DNA of 61,470 nt from SpSt-333 sp040751955 (lineage in GTDB: Bacteria; Bacteroidota; Ignavibacteria; UBA10030; UBA8401). Positions 35,050-43,470 of this stretch are shown here, piece by piece. Position 1 is the first letter of the stretch, and each line of letters opens with the position of its first letter. The notes beneath the pieces were generated by a model, which was not told where the DNA came from, ran no database searches, and saw only the letters and a list, made by a program, of their open reading frames with translations. The translations under genes were made by a program, and so were the position numbers. The stretch spans positions 1 to 61,470 of the forward strand of contig JBFMFY010000014.1 of assembly GCA_040751955.1 (NCBI GenBank). The letters run 5' to 3'.

Positions 35050-36545
35050 GTGCGGGACTCCTTGGATAAGACAAAAAGGTTCTTCAGGTTTTTTATTGAA
35101 AAAAATGTTCGCAGAAAATTAACTTCCGCAGGTTCGACCACTTTCAGATTATAAAGTGCGGCACAGTACACTGCAGCCGCCACAAGAGCCGTCAGAAGCC
35201 AATGAACGTTGCTTTCATTAAACAGCCAGAGCGTCACGCACATCAGCAAACCGGCAACGAATCCTTTGTATAAGAAATTCGGGTTTGCATCCCGGAATAC
35301 AGTCCGCGGCATATATCGCAATGCCATGATCATCACAAAAAATTCTGTCAGTAGCGTGGCAAGGGCGGCACCGATTCCGCCGTTTCCTTCATTTACTTGC
35401 GTGTATGGTATGAGAAGGTAGTTCAAAACGGGATTCAGAAGCATGGCAAGAAATGCAGTTAGCGTCCACTGCCGCTGTCGGTCAGACGCAAAGAGCGCCG
35501 TTCCGAGAACAAAATCTATATAGACAAGCAGCAAACCGACGGAGAAGATCCTCAACAACAAGATTGATTGGAAATACTCTTCTGCACCAAAAAATAATTC
35601 GATAATTTCATGTGAGAACGTGAAGACACAAATACTGATGGGGATTCCCGCCAATACGATAAACTGGAGGCTCTTCTGTGTCGTAACGGATACGGCGTTT
35701 TCCTTGGTTGCCCATAATTTGGAGAGAAGCGGAAAGAGAGCCATTGAGTAGATACTGGGAAGAAACATCAACACGTCAAAAAATCTGTATGCCGCGCCGT
35801 ACCATCCCACCACACTCTCCGGCGTCATAAACGAAAGCATCACAGCATCGATGCGGTAGTACACAACGGAAAACATCATCCACATGAAATATGGGATTGA
35901 TGCTTTGGCGATTCTTGTCACTTCTGTTATCTTGGGGATCCATACGTAGGGTACTTCGCTTCGCATCAATTTCGAGAGGATCAAAAAATTCAACAACGTG
36001 CTTAATGCCATAATCACTGCAATCGTCACCACATCGGCGCCGAGCATCAGTGCTGCAACGCTCAAGGAAGTGACGACCACGCGTTCAACAATGGCGCTGA
36101 TGGCTGGATAGTGCATCATTTCCAAGCCCTGGCAAGTACTGTGATAGACTTTCCCGACGCCTTCCCATAGTTTTGAGAATGCAAGTATATAGATCACTGC
36201 AATAACATTGGATGAATACCCGATCCACACTGCAATCGACATAAGAGCAACAAAACCAACGAGCCATACTACAAACCGAAATGCGATAGAATTAGAAAGA
36301 ATGACGGAGACCTTTTCCCTCTCCCGCGATACTTCTTTTGCTATGTAATATCCTCCGCCAAATTCTACAACCATTTGGAATATCATGGTAATGGAAATGG
36401 CGAGAAATAACTTTCCATACTCCTCGCTGCCGAGATAACGCGGCAGAAACAGCATCAGAACAAAACTGGATACCCACGTCATGAATTGGGAAACGATCAT
36501 CACGGTTGTGTTTTTTGCCACCGAATGTGCAATGCCTTGGTTCAC
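35046..36545 (-). CDS. Polysaccharide flippase (Wzx-like, MOP superfamily)
   Basis: A 499-residue integral membrane protein with about 12-14 hydrophobic helices. The N-terminal region (LMLFLPRYLGSEEYGKLFLAI) and the central FFDVLMFLPSIYSMALFPLLSK are typical of oligosaccharide flippases. It should move lipid-linked repeat units across the inner membrane in a Wzx/Wzy pathway. Four-base overlaps with both neighbours (WecG and GT4 genes) show tight coupling. Confidence 0.92.
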   Translation of the reverse strand: MNQGIAHSVAKNTTVMIVSQFMTWVSSFVLMLFLPRYLGSEEYGKLFLAISITMIFQMVVEFGGGYYIAKEVSREREKVSVILSNSIAFRFVVWLVGFVALMSIAVWIGYSSNVIAVIYILAFSKLWEGVGKVYHSTCQGLEMMHYPAISAIVERVVVTSLSVAALMLGADVVTIAVIMALSTLLNFLILSKLMRSEVPYVWIPKITEVTRIAKASIPYFMWMMFSVVYYRIDAVMLSFMTPESVVGWYGAAYRFFDVLMFLPSIYSMALFPLLSKLWATKENAVSVTTQKSLQFIVLAGIPISICVFTFSHEIIELFFGAEEYFQSILLLRIFSVGLLLVYIDFVLGTALFASDRQRQWTLTAFLAMLLNPVLNYLLIPYTQVNEGNGGIGAALATLLTEFFVMIMALRYMPRTVFRDANPNFLYKGFVAGLLMCVTLWLFNESNVHWLLTALVAAAVYCAALYNLKVVEPAEVNFLRTFFSIKNLKNLFVLSKESRT

Positions 36546-37423
36546 GAGAACAATGCCTTCCGTAAAGTCCGTTGGATTGAAGCGGGTATATATCGTTTTG
36601 CAAAGAGCATCGAAAAGTACATTGGTATCTCAATGATGATTCTCTTCCATTTCGCGCTCGGTTCATGTAAAAAACGGAACAGCCATTCTATCCCGAGACG
36701 ACGCATCCAAACCGGCGCTCTCTTTTTCGTCAAGGAAAGAAAATCAAACAATCCGCCTACAGCCATCGCAACATTTACATTCAGATCGTGAGCATAGCGT
36801 GTCAGCCAGATTTCCTGCTTCGGCGTGCCAAGTGCGACCAGCAAAATATCCGGTCGGGCGGCGTTGACCTGTTCCACAACTTTTTTCTCTTCGTCGATCC
36901 CGAAGTATCCGTCGCGGTACCCTGCAATTCGAAGATCCGGATACGTTTTGTATAATTGATTGCAGCATTGCCGAACAATAGATTCTTCAGCGCCTAAAAG
37001 GAATACCGACCATCCTTCCTCTTCTGCCATGCGAAGCACTTTTGGAGTAAAATCGGTTCCATTCAGATTCTCGATGATCGGGTTTCCCGTCACTTTCCCG
37101 CCAATTTTTACTCCGCTTCCGTCCGGAAGGACAAGATCGCCAAGATTGATACAATGCTTAAGAATTTCATTTTGCTGCGCGGAACAGATGCTGTGCACAT
37201 TTGTGAAAAATATTTTACGCGCACGGTTGGCATCCCGTTCGGCGGCATAATGCCGTACAATCCGTAGCGCAAGATCACCGTCGATATTATCAACTCTTGT
37301 TCCCATCAGATAAAAACTGCGTAATTGAAAACGAACCTGCTGTGTCCATCGTTTTGCAGTGGTTTGTATACCAGCACCGGATATATCATGTAATACCTTT
37401 TCTTGCTCAAGCACGGTTGCCAT
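36542..37423 (-). CDS. WecG/TagA/CpsF family glycosyltransferase
   Basis: A 293-residue GT26-family enzyme. Family features are FFTNVHSICSAQQN, DLVLPDGSGVKIGGKV with the catalytic Asp, WSVFLLGAEESIV, DILLVALGTPKQEIWLTRY, MAVGGLFDFLS and APVWMRRLGIEWLFRFLHEP. These add ManNAc(A)-type or other sugars to undecaprenyl-PP-GlcNAc, matching the WecA-type initiator at 43471. It begins 38 bases after the polymerase gene stop. Confidence 0.93.
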   Translation of the reverse strand: MATVLEQEKVLHDISGAGIQTTAKRWTQQVRFQLRSFYLMGTRVDNIDGDLALRIVRHYAAERDANRARKIFFTNVHSICSAQQNEILKHCINLGDLVLPDGSGVKIGGKVTGNPIIENLNGTDFTPKVLRMAEEEGWSVFLLGAEESIVRQCCNQLYKTYPDLRIAGYRDGYFGIDEEKKVVEQVNAARPDILLVALGTPKQEIWLTRYAHDLNVNVAMAVGGLFDFLSLTKKRAPVWMRRLGIEWLFRFLHEPSAKWKRIIIEIPMYFSMLFAKRYIPASIQRTLRKALFS

Positions 37424-37461
37424 TTTCTTTCACTCACTCCTTCGCCCCCCCGTGACGTTTG

Positions 37462-38997
37462 TTATGATTCTTTGCTTTCTTTTTTCAGTTGCACATCTAT
37501 ATGTTCTAACGAATGGACAACGCCGGTCAACGTCCCCAGATAGACCATGTTGCGGTAATACGTCAATTGCAGATCGTAGTACGACACAGTGATCTGTCCC
37601 ACAACGGCAACAATTGCGACTACGCAGACAGATTTTACGTACGGATCATTCAGTCGCATGAGCACAGACGAAGCACTGCAGGCAAAACAATTGAGGAAGA
37701 ACCAGAACAGAAAAAATCCCACAGCGCCGGTCTTTACAATGAGCCATAAAATTTCGTTATGAGGAATGTAATCCCGCAGCGGGAACGGAATATTGGCGAG
37801 CGGAATTGGCTGGAAATATTTGTTCCCAAATCCGACGCCGATTACAGGAGAAAATTTTACTGTAGAGGCAAGATTATATTTCTCAAAGTCTCGGTACAAA
37901 TTGGAATAATACCGATCACCCTGAGCTTCTTTGTCTTCAACGATAGCGGTTTTTATCAATCGAACAGGAGATGCGAATCTGCTTTCGCTATTCCACAATG
38001 CTGCAGAGTACACACCAACAATAAGGACAAAGACCATTCCGGTTTTTGCAAGCAACCACCGCTCTCTCGAAGGGAGCGCCACGAACAATGCGATGAACGA
38101 CATTGCCATTGCAGCATATGCCGCGCGGCGTTGGGCAACAAAAAAACCCATTAGAAGGGGGAATAATAAGAGCAACAACACAAAGCGCTGCCCTTCATCC
38201 GCATTATAAAGGACGAGTGCAAAGAGCAGTACGATTAATGAGAGTATGAAGAGAGGATCTTCATGGTTGGTTAATGTCGGAATACCTCCGAGCGTGAAAC
38301 CAAGCATGACGAACCGTGCGATCCCCTGGAACGCTTTAATCGAAATGGCGATGATACAGATCCACATCAACGAACGGAGATCCTCTTTTGTTTGAATAAT
38401 TTGAGGGACAAGAAAGTACAACGCACCGAAATAAAAGAGAGCGCGTACTTCCCATAATGCCACAAGAAATTCTCCGCCGCGCTGAAGTCCGTATGCCACA
38501 AAGCAGATCACCCCGAGAAAGAATGCAACTGCTGAACCCCACAACGGGATGCGGTTGAAATGAACTCGTTTCTTAAAACCGATGACCACAAACCAAACAA
38601 GCAGGATGAATAGAAGATGAAGCTCCAGCGGATTAAACACTGCGGCATCCAACGAAGGCAAGTACGGAATCTCTTTTATATTGCGGAAGTATGCTACTTT
38701 CAGCGTGAGTGGATAAAATTCCGGAATATCGAATTGATCGAACAACAATACGAACCCGACAAAAAGATAAAATCCCCATTGAACGCGATACAATGTGAGC
38801 GCAACCACCACCGTCATGCCGACAAATGCACCTGCAGCGAAAATGTTGCCGTATGTTAACACAAGGATCAGCGATGCAGCAACAGAAACCACGATCATCA
38901 GCAACACTGCAATCGCATTCCCTTTGTTCATCTCCCGGCTAAGAAGCCACGGTTCAGAGGTTCCATACTGATATGTGTACGTTTCAGTGTGCATCAT
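37462..38997 (-). CDS. O-antigen ligase/polymerase-like membrane protein (Wzy/WaaL type)
   Basis: A 511-residue protein with about 11-12 transmembrane helices. A large extracytoplasmic loop (residues about 360-420) carries GVGFGNKYF and DYIPHNEILWLIVKTG; the PHN motif is the hallmark of O-antigen ligase/polymerase (Wzy_C) proteins. It should polymerise the repeat units delivered by the flippase, or transfer the finished chain. Downstream of the kinase and the 55-residue membrane protein in the same run. Confidence 0.88.
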   Translation of the reverse strand: MMHTETYTYQYGTSEPWLLSREMNKGNAIAVLLMIVVSVAASLILVLTYGNIFAAGAFVGMTVVVALTLYRVQWGFYLFVGFVLLFDQFDIPEFYPLTLKVAYFRNIKEIPYLPSLDAAVFNPLELHLLFILLVWFVVIGFKKRVHFNRIPLWGSAVAFFLGVICFVAYGLQRGGEFLVALWEVRALFYFGALYFLVPQIIQTKEDLRSLMWICIIAISIKAFQGIARFVMLGFTLGGIPTLTNHEDPLFILSLIVLLFALVLYNADEGQRFVLLLLLFPLLMGFFVAQRRAAYAAMAMSFIALFVALPSRERWLLAKTGMVFVLIVGVYSAALWNSESRFASPVRLIKTAIVEDKEAQGDRYYSNLYRDFEKYNLASTVKFSPVIGVGFGNKYFQPIPLANIPFPLRDYIPHNEILWLIVKTGAVGFFLFWFFLNCFACSASSVLMRLNDPYVKSVCVVAIVAVVGQITVSYYDLQLTYYRNMVYLGTLTGVVHSLEHIDVQLKKESKES

Positions 38998-39003
38998 CGT
39001 TTT

Positions 39004-39171
39004 TTATCCGATAGGAGATTCAAGTGTGAACAGTTGCTGCACTACGATTGCAACTTGTAACGCTGCAAGAAATGCAAGCAGAACTATTGTCGATACCTTC
39101 ATCCGTTTTGTCTTTTGTCCTATTACAATAGCGAGCATGTAACACAGAATAACTCCTCCCAGTATGACCAT
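39004..39171 (-). CDS. Small two-helix membrane protein
   Basis: A 55-residue open frame between the kinase-like gene (12-base gap) and the polymerase gene (6-base gap). It starts MVILGGVILCYMLAIVIGQK, then a short basic loop (TKRMKVS), a second hydrophobic stretch (TIVLLAFLAALQVAIVVQQL) and a short tail. AGGAG sits about eight bases before the ATG. Tight spacing, codon use and an obvious two-transmembrane hairpin support a real gene despite its size. Nothing similar is recognised by eye; a role beside Wzz/Wzy is inferred from position only. Confidence 0.7.
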   Translation of the reverse strand: MVILGGVILCYMLAIVIGQKTKRMKVSTIVLLAFLAALQVAIVVQQLFTLESPIG

Positions 39172-39183
39172 GCGTGTGTTCTC

Positions 39184-39999
39184 CTACTCCTGTTTATCAC
39201 TGACTCTGTTGAGAATGAATCCAAGGATCTGTTGTTCATTCAAGCGGCGGAATACTTTATCAATATCGTTCCGTTTTGTTGTTGCCGAATCCACGACCAT
39301 CAACAATCCATCCAGCCGGTTCGCAAACAGGATCGGGAAATCTTCGTTATTCATCGACGGCATATCCACGATGACAAATTCGTACTCCTGTTGAAGCGAT
39401 GTGATCACATCGCTGAACGAGGTCATCTGATCAAGATCCAGATATCGGTGTTTGAACGTACTGCCGTTGTGTCCGTTCCGGCTTGATCCGTTCGCACGGG
39501 ATTTGCCGCCGCATGAAAGTAAATGCAAATGATCGACCGGAGTTTCCCAGAGATGGATATCGCCGTCGTTTAATGCTTCAATCAATCCGGGTCCGGTCGA
39601 AGTGCCAAATATTTCATGCAGTGCCGGGCGGTTGATATTCAAATCAACGAGTACTGTTTTTTTCTTGTAGCCCAGCGTTAGCGAAACAGCAAGATTCGCT
39701 GCAACGAGCGACTTCCCTTCTCCGGGGTTTGCACTGGTGATACCGATGGCAAGGCGGATTCCTTTGTTTCTTTTTTTCAGCAGTGAGTAGTTAAACGAGT
39801 TGTAATACTGAAACGCCACGGTGTGCTGGTCGAGTACTTTACTCCGCCCGGGATTCATTACGATCGCTTTGGGAATCGTAACGAGAGACTCATGCTCCGA
39901 TTCCGTTGCCGCAGGAAGCATTCGTTCAAACGGATGAGATGTACTCTCTTCGTTGTCTTGGTTCATGTGTTGTAACTCCGTTAGTTCCGGACGGCTCAT
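39184..39999 (-). CDS. CpsD/CapB-type ATPase (BY-kinase-like)
   Basis: A 271-residue cytoplasmic protein of the bacterial tyrosine kinase family. Walker A is GITSANPGEGKSLVAANLA, Walker A' is VLVDLNINRP, and Walker B is FVIVDMPS. In active BY-kinases the A' motif is usually [ILV]DxDxR; here the second Asp is Asn. The C-terminal tyrosine cluster is absent (it ends RVSDKQE), and a Ser/Asn/His-rich insert (NGSSRNGHNGS) lies in the middle. It is coupled by a four-base overlap to the Wzz-like gene, the usual activator. ATPase control of chain length without autophosphorylation is possible. Confidence 0.87.
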   Translation of the reverse strand: MSRPELTELQHMNQDNEESTSHPFERMLPAATESEHESLVTIPKAIVMNPGRSKVLDQHTVAFQYYNSFNYSLLKKRNKGIRLAIGITSANPGEGKSLVAANLAVSLTLGYKKKTVLVDLNINRPALHEIFGTSTGPGLIEALNDGDIHLWETPVDHLHLLSCGGKSRANGSSRNGHNGSTFKHRYLDLDQMTSFSDVITSLQQEYEFVIVDMPSMNNEDFPILFANRLDGLLMVVDSATTKRNDIDKVFRRLNEQQILGFILNRVSDKQE

Positions 40000-41381
40000 T
40001 GTTGAAACCTTCCATCGGGGATATATGCAATAATCGGCTTGTCGTACACTTCAAAGTCCTGTTTCTTTCTCATTGTAGTATCCAGCAGCTCAGCAAACGC
40101 CGCACTGACCAATCCGATAATAATGCTGGACGCAAAACCGCCGAGAATAATCAGCAATCGATTCGGTTTCGATGGTTCAGTCGGAACAAGAGGAGGATCA
40201 ATGATGAGGAACCGGTCCTTTTGCTTCCGTCCCAGATCACGCGTTGCTCGTGCCTGTTCAAGTTTAATCTTCATCTCGTTGTACAGATTGCGGTAGATAT
40301 CGTAGTTCGATTCTTTGTCGCCTGCTTCGGTCTGCGATACGGATGAATATTGAAGGTCGGAGATCGAACGAGATCTCCTCTTTTCGGCTTCCATTCTCTG
40401 ATTTCTGAGTTTATCGGACTCTTTCTCAAGAGTGCTGTTCATTATCACCAGCAGGTCTTTGATCTGATTGATCAGTTTCTGCATTTCGGGATATCGCGGT
40501 GTATATTTTCTTGAATAGTCGTCGTACTTCACCATGAACTCCCGTAAATTGCCGGCGTACGGAATCTCCATCAACTGCAATTCGTACAGCACCTTCCGTC
40601 CCTCTTCGGAAGAGATCGGATCGGGATATTTGCGCAGCAACTGCAACGCCTGATGATAGGTTTTAAATTGTTCATCAGCCCTGCGGATGTCACGTTCTGA
40701 TTCTTCAAGATTCGACGACAGCATCCTTCCATCTCCCGGCATTTCCTGAATATGCCTGCGGATATTCGTCAGCATCTCCTGCTGGCTTTTTTCAAATCGG
40801 ATTCTCAATTCGTCAAGTTTTGTTTCAAAGAACTCCACAGCAAGTTCATTCCTCTGATTCTCTACCTGCAATATTGTTTTGATGAACAGATTTGCGATCA
40901 GCGTGACCGCTTTCTGCGCCCTTACAGGATCTTCATCCATGTAGGACATGGAGAATGTCGATGAACCCGGGCGCTCCGTTGTGATATTTTTTTGCACCTC
41001 TTTAATCAGTTCCTGGCGGTCTTCCTCTGTCATCAACTTGAGATTGGATAATTTGAGCGAGTCGATAAGAGTCTGGACAGTTGTCTTGCTATAAACGATC
41101 TCGTTGAATGTCTTCAGCATATCTTCCGATGCCATCGCGACCGCCATCTCGTAACTCACAAGCGGATTCAATACTTCATCCCTCTGTACGAGGATTGTCG
41201 TGGACGATTCGTACTTGCGAGGCAGCACAAACGCGCCGAGCGTACATAACCCTGTTACAATAAGAATTGGAATGACGATCAATTTTTTTCTCCGGCGAAG
41301 CGCCGAAAGAATTTCTTGAGCCGTCAATTGTCCGCGTGTCAACGAATACACTCCCAGAAATAGTTTTGTATTGATGGGCAT
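39996..41381 (-). CDS. Wzz-like chain-length determinant / polysaccharide co-polymerase
   Basis: A 461-residue inner-membrane protein. A cytoplasmic N-terminus (SALRRRKKLIVIPILIV) forms the first transmembrane helix near residue 35-55. A periplasmic alpha-helical, coiled-coil region (about 60-400) contains repeated heptads (FETKLDELRIRFEKSQQEM). The proline-rich P(x)2PSKPNRLLI motif precedes the second helix near the C-terminus (IILGGFASSIIIGLVSAAFAE). This layout is the PCP/Wzz family. It regulates polymer length with Wzy and partners the ATPase next door. It is the first gene of the 23-kb minus-strand run. Confidence 0.93.
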   Translation of the reverse strand: MPINTKLFLGVYSLTRGQLTAQEILSALRRRKKLIVIPILIVTGLCTLGAFVLPRKYESSTTILVQRDEVLNPLVSYEMAVAMASEDMLKTFNEIVYSKTTVQTLIDSLKLSNLKLMTEEDRQELIKEVQKNITTERPGSSTFSMSYMDEDPVRAQKAVTLIANLFIKTILQVENQRNELAVEFFETKLDELRIRFEKSQQEMLTNIRRHIQEMPGDGRMLSSNLEESERDIRRADEQFKTYHQALQLLRKYPDPISSEEGRKVLYELQLMEIPYAGNLREFMVKYDDYSRKYTPRYPEMQKLINQIKDLLVIMNSTLEKESDKLRNQRMEAEKRRSRSISDLQYSSVSQTEAGDKESNYDIYRNLYNEMKIKLEQARATRDLGRKQKDRFLIIDPPLVPTEPSKPNRLLIILGGFASSIIIGLVSAAFAELLDTTMRKKQDFEVYDKPIIAYIPDGRFQQ

Positions 41382-41761
41382 CTGTAATCAAAACAACTCG
41401 CGTGCCAACGACATTCAATTTCTAAAAATGGTGGAAACTCCAGCGAAGAGGGTTCTTTCTGAAGAATGACAAGAGGCGATTAAAAGATTCACGACTGCGT
41501 GTGGGTAAATACGAAACACATCTTCATTCAGAGTGTGTAAATAGTGTTGAGAACGTACGGTCATTTGATATCCGTTCCGCATCGTACGAAAAGAAGTTAC
41601 GTTAGTGTATCGCGTATCAAACCGCTGCAACATTATGTTTTCATTATGAGTTAGCGAAATAAAAACATCTACAACGTGAACGCTCTTTCCAATCACAGCA
41701 TGCTGGCACATCATTTGCCGTCTCTACCAGAAAAAAAACAATTTATGGACTGACACTTACT
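41382..41761. other. Divergent promoter region between the export gene and the Wzz operon
   Basis: This 380-base stretch has no coding sequence and must hold both outward promoters. A close sigma-54 match lies at 41704-41718, facing the + strand gene. The rest is AT-rich with no clear repeat; no certain promoter for the minus-strand operon was identified. Confidence 0.6.
41704..41718 (+). promoter_or_regulatory. Sigma-54 (RpoN) -24/-12 promoter match
   Basis: TGGCAC-N5-TTGC matches the RpoN consensus exactly at the conserved GG and GC positions and with the required spacing. The predicted start is near 41730, about 30 bases before the ATG of the Wza-like gene. Activation would need an enhancer-binding protein, none of which lies in the window. 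Confidence 0.6.
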
Positions 41762-42493
41762 ATGTACAAAAAAATTTTCCTTCCATTCTTCGTTCAAGCG
41801 CATGTGTGTGTGCTCTTCACGATTACACATAGTCTTACGTTTTCTGGATGTACTTCAAGCTCTACCGTACGCGAGCCGTCGGTCTCTTCACGTTCGACAC
41901 CAGGAACGCTGTTCGTGAAAATGCAATCGCAGGCGTACACAATTAAAGAAGGAGACAAGATCGATCTCTCCGTGTGGGACTATCCGGAATTCAACACAAC
42001 GGCGACCGTAAATGCAAACGGAACAATCCCTGTACCGCTCGTCGGAGACTTGAAGGCAGCAGGATTAACGAAGGATGATTTCAGCGCTTTTGCGAAAAAA
42101 AAATTCACCGAGTATGTGAAAGGTGAACCTCGGCTGACAGTTTCAATCTCAAGTCCTACCGCACAGAAAGTTGCAGTCATCGGTGCAGTGACGCGTCAGG
42201 ATAATTACGCTGTTACTTCTGAGGTCTCCCTGCTTGAGATTCTCTCCTCTGCAGGAGGGGCAACACCGGAATCGGACCTGACGCATGTGCGCATTATCCG
42301 GTTTCGGGGCAATCAAGATCCGGTGGAAGTGAATCTTGCCGATGCAATGGAAACGGGAGAAGTAGAAACACTTCCAAAAGTTCGACCTGGCGATACGATC
42401 TATATACCGAAGAAAGAAAATTTCGTCCGTTCTTTTTCAGACTTCCTTCGGGATGCGGTCTTGTTGCTCGGATTTTTCAGAGTTCTGTACTGA
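41762..42493 (+). CDS. Wza-like polysaccharide export lipoprotein (SLBB domain)
   Basis: A 243-residue outer-membrane/periplasmic lipoprotein with lipobox FSGC near residue 30. The Poly_export domain includes YTIKEGDKIDLSVWDYPEFN, ATVNANGTIPVPLVGDLKA and GLTKDDFSAFAKKKF. One SLBB domain follows (VAVIGAVTRQDNYAV, LLEILSSAGGATPESD, LPKVRPGDTIYIPKK). The C-terminus is a hydrophobic helix (DAVLLLGFFRVL), unlike E. coli Wza's long form. It forms the export channel for the polymer. It lies behind the sigma-54 promoter match. Confidence 0.94.
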   Translation: MYKKIFLPFFVQAHVCVLFTITHSLTFSGCTSSSTVREPSVSSRSTPGTLFVKMQSQAYTIKEGDKIDLSVWDYPEFNTTATVNANGTIPVPLVGDLKAAGLTKDDFSAFAKKKFTEYVKGEPRLTVSISSPTAQKVAVIGAVTRQDNYAVTSEVSLLEILSSAGGATPESDLTHVRIIRFRGNQDPVEVNLADAMETGEVETLPKVRPGDTIYIPKKENFVRSFSDFLRDAVLLLGFFRVLY

Positions 42494-42522
42494 AAAAAAA
42501 CGGCAAGTCAATATAAAAACGA

Positions 42523-43446
42523 ATGGAAACGATGCGACACTATATTAAAAATTTCCTCGGTGCAGTTTTCATCCCGATCGTCTTTTGTTTACCTGCGAAC
42601 GGCCAACCGGTGCACGATCCCGAAGAACGGTTGTTCCAGTACGGAGCACGTGCAGGATCGCTTGCAGGGGCGTACGTTTCGGAAATACACGATATCAGCG
42701 CCATGTACTGGAATCCGTCATCGATATCACATGTGCAACGGAAGTCAATTGTCTGGAATTATCAACAGGGATGGGCGGGGAAAACAAAGACGGAGATGTT
42801 GGCTTTTCCCATTACCTCCGGATACACGACGTCGATTGCTTTAGGAGTGAATGCAGCGCAACTGCTGATTTCTGACAAAGCGGGAAACAATCGAATGGCT
42901 GCGTTGTACGGTGTAGATTGCGCGGTTTCATTCAAACTTGCTCCTACGTTCAGCGCAGGAATTCTCGGTTCTGTGAAAACCCATTCTATAAAAACTCAAT
43001 CCGAATGGAGTGCTTCTTCTGCCGTCGGTGTACTGTACGCCCCCTCGCCGGAAATCAGTTATGGAATGGCCTTCAGCGGTATCGGTGGAACGATTTCTTA
43101 TGTAACGAAAGATGATTCGTTGTTTTTAGCCCATGGTGTATTGCCGAAAAAACTGCATCTCGGATTAACGATGCGTTTCCCCTCGTCGCGATCAGAACGG
43201 ATTTTCAGCATTATCCTTTCCAACGACAAAACGTTCGGACAAACCGGAATAAGATATAACGGCGGGTTTGAATTGTCGCTGAACGAGTTCTTTGACGTGC
43301 GCACAGGATATGTCGTGAGTCCGACATACGCCGGTGCAAAATATGGAATAGGAGCGCGGACCTCGAGTATTCAATTCGACTACGCCATATCTCCCAGTAC
43401 CTCAACGAACAGATTTCACGAATTCACTTTTTCGATACTCTTGTAA
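42523..43446 (+). CDS. PorV/PorQ-like outer membrane protein (UPF0164 type)
   Basis: A 307-residue predicted outer-membrane beta barrel with signal peptide (FIPIVFCLPANGQ). The N-terminal plug-like motif ARAGSLAGAYVSEIHDIS followed by YWNPSSI is typical of the PorV/FadL-like family in T9SS bacteria; it continues as amphipathic strands and ends in hydrophobic FTFSILL. PorV shuttles T9SS cargo to the surface attachment complex; other members are polysaccharide-linked. In-frame ATGs at 42523 and 42532 are both possible. Its place between export and initiating-transferase genes suggests a role in surface display of the polymer. Confidence 0.75.
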   Translation: METMRHYIKNFLGAVFIPIVFCLPANGQPVHDPEERLFQYGARAGSLAGAYVSEIHDISAMYWNPSSISHVQRKSIVWNYQQGWAGKTKTEMLAFPITSGYTTSIALGVNAAQLLISDKAGNNRMAALYGVDCAVSFKLAPTFSAGILGSVKTHSIKTQSEWSASSAVGVLYAPSPEISYGMAFSGIGGTISYVTKDDSLFLAHGVLPKKLHLGLTMRFPSSRSERIFSIILSNDKTFGQTGIRYNGGFELSLNEFFDVRTGYVVSPTYAGAKYGIGARTSSIQFDYAISPSTSTNRFHEFTFSILL

Positions 43447-43470
43447 TGCGACACGCTTCCTGATATACAT

